The notes beneath the pieces are model-generated. The model made no database searches. It was not told where the DNA came from and worked only from the letters and a program-made list of their open reading frames with translations. A DNA stretch of 64,000 nucleotides. Source: Actinomadura violacea. Lineage in GTDB: Bacteria; Actinomycetota; Actinomycetes; Streptosporangiales; Streptosporangiaceae. The stretch spans positions 310,001 to 374,000 of the forward strand of contig NZ_JAGEPF010000002.1 of NCBI RefSeq assembly GCF_017573465.1, given 5' to 3'. Shown here piece by piece: positions 1 to 9,400 of this stretch. The position numbers and the translations under genes were made by a program. The first letter of the stretch is position 1; the number at the start of each line of letters is the position of its first letter.

Positions 1-168
1 CGGCTCCCCGCCGGCGTCGGACAGATCCGGGCGGCCGTGCGGTGCGGGCATGAAGACCTCCGGCACCTTCGGCTCGGAGGAGACCACCTGCGGGCCGGTC
101 GCGCGCCCCGCGTCGGGCGCCGGCGGCCGGCCGGCCGCGTCGCTCTCGCTCATGTCGGTCCAGCGCAC
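1..168 (-). CDS. Partial hypothetical protein, N-terminus only
   Basis: An open minus-strand frame runs off the left edge without a stop. The likely start is the GTG at 168, because GGGGAG lies 6 nt upstream of it; ATG at 192 or ATG at 153 would also fit. About 56 residues are visible. They are rich in Pro, Ala, Ser, Glu and Asp, with no membrane segment or recognisable motif, so this looks like a disordered N-terminal leader. No function can be given. Confidence 0.4.
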   Translation of the reverse strand, partial: MRWTDMSESDAAGRPPAPDAGRATGPQVVSSEPKVPEVFMPAPHGRPDLSDAGGEP

Positions 169-266
169 ACCGCGCTCCCCCTGATCGGACATGCGGAACA
201 CGGTACGCGAAGATCATTCATTTCGTACCGCGGGTCATCACGCCGAGGACACATCTTGTCATCACC

Positions 267-1196
267 TCAGCGCGGCCCCGCGGACGCGGGCGCGCCGCCC
301 GCGACCAGCGGGTCGTCCGCGAGCCGCTCCCTGGCCAGCAGGGTCGCGCCGGCCACCGCGCCCGGCATCGCGAACACCGCGCCGAGCGGGATGAGAAAGA
401 CCACAAAGGTCGCCGCGCCGAACCCGACGGCGAGCGCCCGGTTCGCCCGCAGCCGCACGAACCGCTCCTTGCGCAGCAGCCCGCGCCGCTCCAGCGCGAT
501 CGACGTCAACTCCCCGGCCAGGTAGTAGCCGGACACCAGGGCCGCGATCACCGGCACCACCGTCTGCCCCACCACCGGCAGGAACCCGGCGGCGAAGAAC
601 ACCACCGCGAACAGCAGCGCGACGAGGCCGAGCAGCACCGCGTCCTTGAGCGCGCGCCCGATCTGCACCAGCAGCGGGACGTCCGGCTCCGGCGGCGCGC
701 CGCCCTGCGACTCCTCGACCCGCACCGCGATCGCCTCGTAGAAGGGGTCGCCGACCAGCAGCGTCACCGCGGTGAAGGTGAGGACGGCGAGGAACACCGA
801 CGCGCCGTAGACCGCGATGCCGGCGACGACGCGCGTCGCGGTCCGCGCCGCGCCCGACCAGCCGTCCGCGAACGGCGTCACCCAGTGCGCCAGGTCGTCC
901 AGGTAGAACGCCAGCGCGACCAGCCCCGCCACGTAGACGGCCAGCACGATCAGCGCCGGGATCAGGCCGAACAGCCACTGCGCGGGGTTGCGCGCCGTCC
1001 AGCCGATGCCGCGCAGCAGGTAGCGGACGCCGGTGAACAGGTCCTTGAGGGCCGACGGCTTGGGCGCGCCCGGCCGCGGCGCGGCGGCCGCCTGCGGGTG
1101 CGGCTGCGGCCCGGGCGCCGGCATCGGCGGGCCGGGCGGCTGCGGGCCCGGCGGCCGGTTCCACGGCGCGGGCTGGTTCGGGGGGACGTGGCTCAC
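267..1196 (-). CDS. EI24 (CysZ-like) domain membrane protein
   Basis: A protein of about 309 residues. The first 50 residues are Pro/Gly/Gln-rich and probably cytoplasmic. They are followed by a body with several hydrophobic segments (for example LFGLIPALIVLAVYVAG and LLGLVALLFAVVFFAAGF) and the GDPFYEAIAVRVE stretch typical of the EI24/CysZ family. CysZ proteins of Proteobacteria support sulfate uptake; the role of actinobacterial EI24 proteins is not established, so I assign the family only. The start is GTG at 1196; no strong ribosome site is visible and the transcript may be leaderless. The gene is transcribed with the dehydrogenase upstream, with a gap of about 50 nt. Confidence 0.8.
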   Translation of the reverse strand: MSHVPPNQPAPWNRPPGPQPPGPPMPAPGPQPHPQAAAAPRPGAPKPSALKDLFTGVRYLLRGIGWTARNPAQWLFGLIPALIVLAVYVAGLVALAFYLDDLAHWVTPFADGWSGAARTATRVVAGIAVYGASVFLAVLTFTAVTLLVGDPFYEAIAVRVEESQGGAPPEPDVPLLVQIGRALKDAVLLGLVALLFAVVFFAAGFLPVVGQTVVPVIAALVSGYYLAGELTSIALERRGLLRKERFVRLRANRALAVGFGAATFVVFLIPLGAVFAMPGAVAGATLLARERLADDPLVAGGAPASAGPR

Positions 1197-1243
1197 GCAC
1201 CCAAAGCCTAGGGCCTCGCCCAGCCGAGCGTGCGATACCGCGG

Positions 1244-2113
1244 TTAACGGACCGGAAGGCCGACGAGCCGGGCCGACTGGTCCCACACCGCGCGGCGGAG
1301 CACCTCGTCCTTTAGCGGCCCCGCCGCCGGGATCAGCCCCGCGCCGGGCGTCGAGCTGTAGAAGCCGCCGGTGCGGCCCTCGTACTCCTCGTCCAGCGCG
1401 AGCTTCAGCGCCATCCGCGCACCCTGCGCCGGCGTCCGCATGACGGGGGTGTGCGACAGCAGCCCGCCGATCCGCCCGCTCCCCGGCAGGTCGCGGGCCA
1501 GCCCGGTCGCGACGAACCCCGGGCACATCGCGTTCACCGTGACGCCGGTGCCTTCCAGCCGCCGCGCCAGCTCCTGCGCGAACAGGATGTTCATCAGCTT
1601 CGAGCGCCCGTAGACGCGCAGCGACCCGGCCGCCCCGTAGTTGCCCGGTTCCGCCATCCGCGGCACGTCCAGCCGGTCGGCGAACCGGTGCGCCTCGGAC
1701 GCGACCACGACGATCCGCGACGGCGCGCCCTTCTTCAGCGGCCCGAGCAGCAGGTTCGTCAGCAGGAAGGGTCCGAGGTGGTTCGTCGCGACCATCCGGT
1801 CGAACCCGTCGGCGCTCTCCTTCGCCCGCATCAGGTGGACGCCCGCGTTGTCGACGAGCACGTCCAGCCGGTCGAACCGCTCCTCCAGCGACGCCGCGAC
1901 CCGCCGGACGTCCTCCCGCGCGGACAGGTCGGCGAAGAACGCCTCGACCCGCGCGCCCGGCACGTCCGCGGTCAGCTCGTCCACCGTCGCCGCCGCGCGC
2001 ATCTCGCTGCGGGCCACGATCGCGACGAGGAACCCCGCGCGCGCCAGCCCGCGCGCGATCTCCTTACCGATCCCGGACGTCCCCCCGGTCACGATCGCGA
2101 TCTTGTCCCTCAT
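1244..2113 (-). CDS. Short-chain dehydrogenase/reductase (retinol dehydrogenase-like)
   Basis: A 289-residue classical SDR. The cofactor motif TGGTSGIG is at residues 9-16, the NAG motif appears in DNAGVHL, the catalytic Ser lies in VVVASEAH, and the Tyr/Lys pair is in YGRSK. It should oxidise an alcohol or reduce a ketone with NAD(P); the substrate is unknown. The start MRDKIAIVTGG is chosen because it places the Rossmann strand at the N-terminus as in the family; an upstream in-frame start would add 12 unconserved residues. The next gene upstream (2254) is divergent, so 2114-2253 should hold both promoters. Confidence 0.88.
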   Translation of the reverse strand: MRDKIAIVTGGTSGIGKEIARGLARAGFLVAIVARSEMRAAATVDELTADVPGARVEAFFADLSAREDVRRVAASLEERFDRLDVLVDNAGVHLMRAKESADGFDRMVATNHLGPFLLTNLLLGPLKKGAPSRIVVVASEAHRFADRLDVPRMAEPGNYGAAGSLRVYGRSKLMNILFAQELARRLEGTGVTVNAMCPGFVATGLARDLPGSGRIGGLLSHTPVMRTPAQGARMALKLALDEEYEGRTGGFYSSTPGAGLIPAAGPLKDEVLRRAVWDQSARLVGLPVR

Positions 2114-2253
2114 CCCCCCACCGAACCACCGCGCCGAACGCGTGAGCAAGGGGTCGATGTGATTTCTTGCACAAGCCGTGATGCGCGGCCGCCGCGCCGC
2201 CCACCGGGACGCCCCCTGGCGACGAACTGAAACCGGTTCTACTATCGGGCGCC

Positions 2254-3129
2254 ATGAGGTTCACCTACGCCGAGGCGATGACCGACCCGTCGTTCTACCT
2301 GCCGCTGGCCCGGGCCGCCGAGGCGGCCGGCTACACGAGCATGTCGGTCGCCGACTCGCTCGTCTACCCGCGCGAGTCCGACTCGACCTACCCCTACACC
2401 GCCGACGGGAACCGGGAGTTCCTCGAGGACAAGGCCTTCATCGAGACGTTCACGCTGATCGCGGCCATGGGCGCGGTGACGGGCACGCTCCGCTTCACCC
2501 CGTTCGTGCTCAAGCTGCCCGTCCGGCCGCCGGTGCTCGTCGCCAAGCAGGCCACCTCGATCGCCTGCCTCACCGGCGGGCGCCTCGGCCTCGGCGTCGG
2601 GCTCAGCCCGTGGCGGGAGGACTTCCAGGTCATGGGCGTGCCGTGGGAGCGGCGCGGCAAGCGGATGGACGAGGCCATCGACATCGTCCGCGGCCTCAGC
2701 GGCGGCGGCTACTTCGAGTACCACGGCGAGTTCTTCGACGTCCCGGCGATCAAGATGACCCCGGCGCCCGCCGAGCCGATCCCGATCCTCGTCGGCGGGC
2801 ACAGCGAGCCCGCGCTGCGGCGCGCCGCCGTCCGCGGCGACGGCTGGATGCACGGCGGCGGCCCCGACGACCTCGACGACCTGCTCGGCCGGCTGAACCG
2901 GATCCGCGAGGCGGAGGGCAAGGCCGGCGAGCCGTTCGAGGTGCACGTCATCTCCGCCGACGCCTACACCCCCGACGGCGTGAAGCGGCTGGAGGACAAG
3001 GGCGTCACCGACGTGATCGTCGGCTTCCGCGTCCCCTACATCAAGGGCCCCGACACCCAGCCGCTGGACAAGAAGGTCGCGGCCCTCGAGCGGTTCGCCG
3101 AGACGGTCATCGCGAAGGTCAACGGCTGA
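2254..3129 (+). CDS. LLM-class F420-dependent oxidoreductase
   Basis: A 291-residue luciferase-like monooxygenase-fold protein. It opens with MRFTYAEAMTDPSFYLPLAR, and carries LTGGRLGLGVGLSPWREDF (the family's GRLxLGVG signature) and PIPILVGGHSEPALRRAA (the IPIxVGG strand near the cofactor site). Such actinobacterial proteins usually use F420, sometimes FMN; the substrate cannot be told from sequence. It stands alone on the plus strand, followed 31 nt later by a small SnoaL-like gene that may be co-transcribed. Confidence 0.88.
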   Translation: MRFTYAEAMTDPSFYLPLARAAEAAGYTSMSVADSLVYPRESDSTYPYTADGNREFLEDKAFIETFTLIAAMGAVTGTLRFTPFVLKLPVRPPVLVAKQATSIACLTGGRLGLGVGLSPWREDFQVMGVPWERRGKRMDEAIDIVRGLSGGGYFEYHGEFFDVPAIKMTPAPAEPIPILVGGHSEPALRRAAVRGDGWMHGGGPDDLDDLLGRLNRIREAEGKAGEPFEVHVISADAYTPDGVKRLEDKGVTDVIVGFRVPYIKGPDTQPLDKKVAALERFAETVIAKVNG

Positions 3130-3160
3130 CCGGAAAACGAGAACACGTTACAGTTCGCCC

Positions 3161-3604
3161 ATGGACGCCCTCATCTGGCACGCCCCCGACGCCGACCACC
3201 CGGCCCGCCGCGCCGCCCGCGCCTCCATGACCGCCGTCGGCGCCGGCCGCCGGGCCGAGTGGCTGGCCCTGTTCGCCCCCGACGCCCGCGTCGAGGACCC
3301 CGTCGGCCCGTCCTTCCTCGACCCCACCGGCGAGGGCCACCGCGGCCCGGACGGCATCGCCGCCTTCTGGGACTCCTTCATCGCCACCATCAGCGGCTTC
3401 CGCTTCGAGATCACCGACTCGTTCGCCAACGGCCCCTGCTGCGCCAACGTCGCCACCATCACCACCACCACGGGCGACGGCTCCACCATGACCATCGACT
3501 GCGTCCTCATCTACACCGTCGACGACGCCGGCCTCATCACCTCCCTGCGCGCGCACTGGGAGCCCGACCGCGCCATGGCCACCCTCACCAAGCCCGCGAC
3601 CTGA
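3161..3604 (+). CDS. SnoaL-like (NTF2 fold) protein
   Basis: A 147-residue single-domain protein with the NTF2/SnoaL pattern: an N-terminal helix (RRAARASMTAVGAGRRAEWLAL), then LFAPDARVEDPVG, then GPDGIAAFWDSF. The family includes ketosteroid isomerases and polyketide cyclases, but also many proteins with no known reaction. Its TGA abuts the stop codon of the convergent gene at 3605 with no base between them. It may form a two-gene unit with the oxidoreductase upstream. Confidence 0.8.
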   Translation: MDALIWHAPDADHPARRAARASMTAVGAGRRAEWLALFAPDARVEDPVGPSFLDPTGEGHRGPDGIAAFWDSFIATISGFRFEITDSFANGPCCANVATITTTTGDGSTMTIDCVLIYTVDDAGLITSLRAHWEPDRAMATLTKPAT

Positions 3605-4594
3605 TCAGTCCCCCGGCGGCAGCAGCAGCCGGGCGGTCGTCCGCTCCAGCCGCCGCACCGCCATCGACTCGCCGACGAACCCCCGGACGGCCTGCAGGAA
3701 CTGCTGCAGGCCGCCCGGATAGTCCAGGCACGTCTGCAGGATCGCGAACAGGTCCGCCTTCGCCTCCGGCGACCGCGGGATCACTCCCGCGATCATCGGC
3801 GACAGCGCCCCCACCAGCCGCTCGCGCCCCCGCTCGTTGCGCATCTGCGGGATGCCCAGCAGGTCGTCCACCATCTGGAACAGCACCGGCACCGGAACCT
3901 CATCGGGCGCCACGAACCCTCCACCGCCCTCGGCCGGGCGCGGCTCGTCCTCCCGCACCGCCGGCGGCCCCGCCGGCACCGGCGCCGGCCGCGCCCCCGG
4001 CACCATGATCCAGGCCTCGCCCTCGGTCTCCTTCACCGCGACCTCGGCCCGGTACCAGTCACCCGGATCGACGAGCCCCCGCCCGTGCCGCACCACGTCC
4101 TCGTACACCCGCCGCGACACGATCACCGCGATCCCCGTCTCCGCGGCGGCCACCGCCTTCTTCAGCGGCTCCGCGTCCAGCAGCCGGAACGCGTGCGTCA
4201 GCTCCTCCCCCACCACCCCGTGCGCGTCCGCCTCCGCCTCCCCCACGTTGACCGCCACCCGCAACCGCATCAGCGCCGCCTCGTTCGCCGCCCGGTTGTG
4301 GTGCCGCACCTCCGCCCGCAACCGCTCGACCACCCCCGTGAGCAGCCGCTCCGTCCGCACATCCGGCGGCACGATCACCATCACCCCGTCGCCCCGGTCC
4401 TCGTGGTAGCAGTCGTCCAACTCCAGCCCGGCGCCGTCCCGCAGGCTCCGCCCCAGCCCCTCGTACATCGACCGCCGCACCCGCAACCGCACCGGATCGT
4501 CCCGCGCCGAGGAACTGAACCCGGCGATGTCGCAGACCAGGAACGAGCACAACCCGGCGGGCCGCCATCCGCCCGTCCGCGCCCCATCACCCAC
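3605..4594 (-). CDS. Nucleotide-cyclase-like protein with C-terminal effector-associated domain
   Basis: The start is GTG at 4594, fixed by GAAGGAGG 7 nt upstream, giving 329 residues. Residues about 15-175 resemble a class III nucleotide cyclase. FLVCDIAGFSS holds the first metal-binding Asp and EDRGDGVMVIV the second. The usual Asn of the transition-state motif looks replaced (GEELTHAFRLLDA), though the Arg is kept, so activity is uncertain. After a Pro-rich linker, residues about 240-325 match effector-associated domain 2 (EAD2), including LDYPGGLQQFLQAVRGF. EADs are adaptors that join sensors to effectors in NTPase-based conflict systems (Kaur, Burroughs, Iyer and Aravind). A similar YPG segment occurs in the VMAP-like protein at 11604. 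The gene is divergent from the precursor peptide gene at 4823. Confidence 0.75.
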   Translation of the reverse strand: MGDGARTGGWRPAGLCSFLVCDIAGFSSSARDDPVRLRVRRSMYEGLGRSLRDGAGLELDDCYHEDRGDGVMVIVPPDVRTERLLTGVVERLRAEVRHHNRAANEAALMRLRVAVNVGEAEADAHGVVGEELTHAFRLLDAEPLKKAVAAAETGIAVIVSRRVYEDVVRHGRGLVDPGDWYRAEVAVKETEGEAWIMVPGARPAPVPAGPPAVREDEPRPAEGGGGFVAPDEVPVPVLFQMVDDLLGIPQMRNERGRERLVGALSPMIAGVIPRSPEAKADLFAILQTCLDYPGGLQQFLQAVRGFVGESMAVRRLERTTARLLLPPGD

Positions 4595-4822
4595 GCGCCC
4601 CTCCTTCCACCCCCAACAGCGTCCTCGACCACCGAGGCGGACGGCAAGAGCACGGGCACGGGTTCTCGGGCGCGCATCCCATGTCCCTCGGCGTGTCTTC
4701 GCGATACCGCCGTCGGGCACGGGGGCGAATCCCTATGATCGTCACGTCGCGGTTAGGCTGGTGCCCCTGAGAACGGGGAGTCGCGACGCTTTTTTGATTG
4801 CGGACGAGAGGGGGAGACGGCT

Positions 4823-5047
4823 GTGCCGAACACTCACGGCAGCGCATCGGCGTCCGTCGGACGCGCGGCCCCCTTCCGCTGGTCCAGACCCGGCTTCGCC
4901 GAGCTGGACCGCCTGACGTCGAGCGCGAACGAGATCCTCCGCGCCAGCGCCGTGTACGCAGGCGCCCAACGCCGCACCGCCGGCCGCGTCGTGGCCCACT
5001 TCGACAACAAACTGACCGAAGACGACGTCCCCGGGAACAACGGGTAA
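4823..5047 (+). CDS. Candidate FxsA-like ribosomal peptide precursor with F-D-N core
   Basis: A 74-residue product starting with GTG, supported by GAGGGGGAG about 8 nt upstream. It has no signal peptide or membrane segment. Residues 1-55 look like a leader (hydrophilic, Ala/Ser/Arg-rich). The C-terminal part reads VVAHFDNKLTEDDVPGNNG, with F60-D61-N62. The adjacent radical SAM gene 144 nt downstream is of the FxsB family, whose normal substrate ends in F-x-S-x-x. Here Ser is replaced by Asn and 10 residues follow the five-residue core. F-D-N fits the Omega1-X2-X3 rule for three-residue cyclophanes. The second locus has the same core at 17160. The precursor role is inferred from size, position and this shared motif. 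Confidence 0.65.
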   Translation: MPNTHGSASASVGRAAPFRWSRPGFAELDRLTSSANEILRASAVYAGAQRRTAGRVVAHFDNKLTEDDVPGNNG

Positions 5048-5190
5048 CCGCAGTCGGGAAACGGTCTGGAGCCCGGGAATACGGGCGGCGTCATCGGAAA
5101 GCCCCACCTCCGTGACCGCCACAGGGCGACGCTTCGCCCCCGAGTGGGAAAAGGGGCGCCGCGTTTCTCGGCCGAGGAAGGAACGCCGCC

Positions 5191-6417
5191 ATGCCGGATG
5201 CCGCCGAAAGCGGGCCCGAATGGCCGTCGGACGGCCTCGACGTCGCGGGCCTGGTCGGCGGAGGGTGGCGGCCCGTCCCCTTCTCCGAGGTCGTGCTCAA
5301 GATCCACGGCCGCTGCAACCTGGCCTGCGACTACTGCTACGTCTACGAGAGCACCGACCAGACGTGGCGGACGCGCCCGCGCGCCATGGCGCCCGACGTC
5401 GTCGCGAAGACGGCGGCACGGCTGGGCGAGCACGTCCGGGAGCATGCGCTCTCGGAAGTGACGGTCGTCCTGCACGGCGGCGAGCCGCTGCTCGCCGGAG
5501 GCTCGGCGATCGCCGGGGCGGTGGAACGGTTCCGGTCCGCCCTCCCCGGTTCCTGCGCCGTTGAGGTCACCACGCAGACGAACGGCGTGCTGCTCTCCGA
5601 CGCGATGCTCTCGATGCTCGACGACAACGGCGTGGGGGTGGCCGTCAGCCTCGACGGCGACGAGGAGGGTCACGACCGGCACCGGCGCCGCGCCGACGGG
5701 CGGGGAAGCCACGCCGACGTCATGCGGGGGCTGAACCGGCTCGCCGGGGCGCACCGGCGGCTCTACCGCGGGCTGCTCTGCACGGTCGATCTCGACAACG
5801 ATCCGATCCGGACGTACGAGGCCCTCCTGGAGACGCGGCCGCCGCGCATCGACTTCCTGCTTCCGCACGGCACCTGGAGCGCCCCGCCGCCCCGACGCCC
5901 CGTCGACGGCGACGCCACGCCCTACGCGGACTGGCTCATCGCGATCTTCGACCGCTGGTACCACGCACCGCGCAAGGAGACGGGCGTGCGGCTGTTCGAG
6001 GAGATCCTCAACCTGCTGCTCGGCGCGCAGAGCCGCAGCGAGAACATCGGCCTGTCGCCGGTCGCCATGATCGTCGTCGACACGGACGGGACGATGCAGC
6101 AGGTCGACACGCTGAAGACCTCGTACGCCGGGGCGCCGGAGACCGGCCTCACCGTCTTCGGCAGCAGTTTCGACGACGCGCTGCTGCACCCGGGCGTCGT
6201 CGCCCGCCAGATCGGCCTGGCGGCTCTGTCGCAGACATGCCGTTCGTGCGGGGTGCGCGACATCTGCGGCGGCGGCGCCTACGCGCACCGCTACCGGGAG
6301 GGCGACGGCTACCTCAACCCGTCGGTGTACTGCCCCGACCTGATGGCGCTGATCAGCCACATCGGACGCACCGTCCAGCACGACCTGGCCCTCGCCACGA
6401 CCGCACCGGGCCACTGA
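5191..6417 (+). CDS. fxsB: FxsB-family radical SAM/SPASM peptide-modifying enzyme (locus 1)
   Basis: A 408-residue protein. GAGGAAGGAAC precedes the ATG by about 7 nt. The radical SAM cluster motif is RCNLACDYC (C42, C46, C49), preceded by the family-typical DVAGLVGGGWRPVPFSEVVLK. VVLHGGEPLLAGG and VSLDGDEEGHDRHRR are the SAM-binding and core regions. The C-terminal Cys cluster CRSCGVRDICGGG to NPSVYC (about residues 350-385) is a SPASM-type domain holding auxiliary Fe-S clusters. FxsB enzymes belong to the three-residue cyclophane-forming group with XyeB and GrrM, joining an aromatic ring to the beta carbon two residues on. This protein lacks the long C-terminal extension seen in some FxsB proteins. 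It converges on the NB-ARC gene, with stops 10 nt apart. Confidence 0.88.
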   Translation: MPDAAESGPEWPSDGLDVAGLVGGGWRPVPFSEVVLKIHGRCNLACDYCYVYESTDQTWRTRPRAMAPDVVAKTAARLGEHVREHALSEVTVVLHGGEPLLAGGSAIAGAVERFRSALPGSCAVEVTTQTNGVLLSDAMLSMLDDNGVGVAVSLDGDEEGHDRHRRRADGRGSHADVMRGLNRLAGAHRRLYRGLLCTVDLDNDPIRTYEALLETRPPRIDFLLPHGTWSAPPPRRPVDGDATPYADWLIAIFDRWYHAPRKETGVRLFEEILNLLLGAQSRSENIGLSPVAMIVVDTDGTMQQVDTLKTSYAGAPETGLTVFGSSFDDALLHPGVVARQIGLAALSQTCRSCGVRDICGGGAYAHRYREGDGYLNPSVYCPDLMALISHIGRTVQHDLALATTAPGH

Positions 6418-6427
6418 CCCGCCGCGT

Positions 6428-9400
6428 TCACAGGGCGGTGGGCTCGATATCGCATTCGAGCAGTTCGCCGCTTTCGGCCGCCCGCACCTCCGGATGGTCC
6501 GCGCCGAGCACCTGCCTCAGCGAGGCCAGTACCGCGCCCGCACCGCTCCCGTCCCCGCTCATGGCGGCGTGGGCGCGTCCCAGGTTCAGCTCGACGGCGA
6601 GCGAGTACGGATGCCGCCCGCCGAGACAGGCGATCATCTTCTCCCGGACGCCGGACAGCAGCCGGACCGCGGCCTCCAGCTCACCGAGCAGGTAGTAGTC
6701 GCCGGCCAGGCCGACCGTGCCGCAGAGCGCGTAATAGTGGTTCGCGCCGAGATCGCCGGACTCAAGGGCCGCGAGGGCCGCCTGGTCGGACTCCTGTGCG
6801 GCGTAGACCTCACCCAGGCGCCGTAGCACCACGCCCCGGCCGATGGCGCAGACCTGGACGAAGGGATGCCCGCTCCCCATCACCTTGCGGTAGCGGTCCA
6901 GTGCCCGGTCGATGAGCGGAAGCGCCTCTTCCGGACGTCCGATCGAGCTGGTGGCGAGCGCCAAGCACACCTGGCTGGCCAGGGTGTTCGGATGGGTGTC
7001 GCCGAGCCGGCGGACATGGTCGGCGAACGTCTCGGCGGCCAGCCGGTACGCCTCCTCGAACCGGCCGAGCTTGCGCAGCGTCCCCGCGTGGCTCATCTTC
7101 GCCTGCAGGACGAGCGCATGGCCGGGCGCGAGAACGGGCCGCAGATTGGCCAGGCTCTCCGCCTGCAGCCGGTGCGCCCTGCCGTACTCTCCCAGCGCGT
7201 GCAGGTCCCGGGCGAGGTTGTGGGTGGCGCGGAACCGCTGCCGGTAGGCCTGGTCCTTGCCACCCCAGACCTCCAGGTCGATCTCGTGGGCCCGCTGGAA
7301 CTCTCCCAGGATCCGCAGGTCGAGAGCGAGGTTGCTGGCCGCGAGCCGGATGTTGGCGAGGCCGTCCCCATAGATCCTGCGCAGGCGCAGCCAGGCGTCC
7401 TGGTCGATCTCGTGGGCCCTGCGGAACTCGCCGAGGAAGCGCAGGTCGGCGCCGAAGCCGGTGGCGGCGAAGAGGGTCTGGAGGTGGTCGGCGCCGAACT
7501 TGCGGCGCGTCCGCGCCAGGTTGTCCTCGCTGAGTTCGGCCGCAGCACGGTTGTCGCCGAGGCTGCGCAGCGCGTTGGCCAGGACGCGGGAGATGTCCAG
7601 GACGGCATCGTCGTCGGCTCCATACCGCTCCAGCCAGCGGGCGAGGGCGATCTCCGCGAGCCGCCGGCTGCCCTCGTACTCCCCCGACTGGTACAGGAAC
7701 TTCGCCTGGTCGATGCCCACTTCCCGGATGCCGGGATCGTCGGCCTCGAACACCCCCGCCGGCACGACGTGCGGGGTGATCTGGGAGCGGCGCTCCCAGG
7801 TCGACTCGACCTCCGGCTCCTCCTGCGGCGTGGCCGCGGCGAGGATCGCGTGGACGGCGGCGCGGACGCGGCGCCGCCCGTCCTCGCCGAGCCGGTCACC
7901 GAGGATCGCCCGGACGAGCCGGTGCACCTGCAGGCTGCCCGCCTCCTCCTCGAAACGGGCGAGCGAGAACCGGGAGATGCCGCTCATCGCGTGCCGCAAC
8001 CGGGCATCGTCGGCGAGCAGGCCGGCCAGTTCCCCGGGCAGCGGCGCCGAGCGGCCGGCGGCCAGCAGCTCGCAGGACACGGGCTCGGAGTCGAAGACCG
8101 CCCACAGCTCCAGCAGCAGGCCCGCGACCGGGTCCTCCTCGCGGAGCAGATCGAGGTTCAGGCTGACGCCCGCCGCCAGCGGACCCGGCAGGTCATCGGA
8201 CACGGCCGCCCCGGCCAGCTCGGCGAGGCGCCCGTCGAACCGGCCGAGGTAGTCCTCGACGGTGCCGCCGGTGACGTCCTGCCAGGCCGCCGCCGGGTGG
8301 ACCGCGAGCGGAAGGTCGCCGACGCGCTCCGACAGCAGGTCGGCCTCGTCCTCCGTCAGGCGCGGCACCAGGCGGCGAAGCAGGGCGATGCTCTCGCTCC
8401 GCTCGAAGACCCCGACGTCCACGACGGACGCGTGCCGTTCCCAGCGCCGGTCCCGCGACGTCACCAGGACGTGCCGCCCGGCTCCGAGATCCGGCCCGGC
8501 CTCGCCGCCGGAGAACGGGGTCAGCGGGACGACCTCGTCGGGATCCTGTGCATTGTCGTAGATGAGCAGCCAGCGGCCGTACCTCCGGCCCTCGCGCAGT
8601 TCGCGCAGGACGCCGTCCACGGTGTCCTTGATGTCGTCGCTCAACGGCAGGCCGAGCCGGCGCGCCAGCAGCGCGAGGGCCGCGCGGGCCGACGTCGCCT
8701 GCTCCGCCGGCACCCACCACACCAGGTCGTACTCGTGGGCGTGGCGATAGGCGTACTCGACCGCGAGGTTGGACTTCCCTTCCCCGCCCGTGCCGAACTC
8801 TGACTGGGGCAGGAGCGCCGCGATGCCGCCCTGCAGAGCCGTCCGGACCTCCGCGAGAAGACCGTCGCGTCCCGTGAAGTCGAGGTTGCGGGGCGGCAGC
8901 CCGCTGCCGAGCACAGGCTCCCGGGCTTCGGTCCGTGATCCGGCGGGCGCCGGCACCTCGTGCGCCGCCGGCCCGTCGGCGGCCGGGGGCTCGCCCGGCT
9001 CCGCGCCGTCCGAGGCCGCCAGCCGCCGCGCCACTTCCCGGTAGGAGCCGCCGAGCCCGGGCAGGGCCTGTGCCGCCACCTGCGCGAACGGAAGATCGGG
9101 CGGGAGCCGCACCTCGCCGCGGCCCACCGCCGCGAGCAGCGCCGGGAAGTCCAGCGACGAACCGATCCGGTCGCGGACGACCTCCCACACCGCGCGCAGC
9201 ACCTGGTAGATCTCGCGCCTGCGCAGCCCCTGCAGCAGGATCTCCCGGACGCCGTCGTGGAACTCGTACGCGATCTCCTCTTCGCCGCCCTCCGCCGGGC
9301 GCCCGGTCATCCGCAGCAGCCCGCTCAGGAACACCTCGGCGAGGACGGCGGACGTGGAGGACGGGAGCATCGCCTGCTGGACGAGCCGCATGACGGGCAG

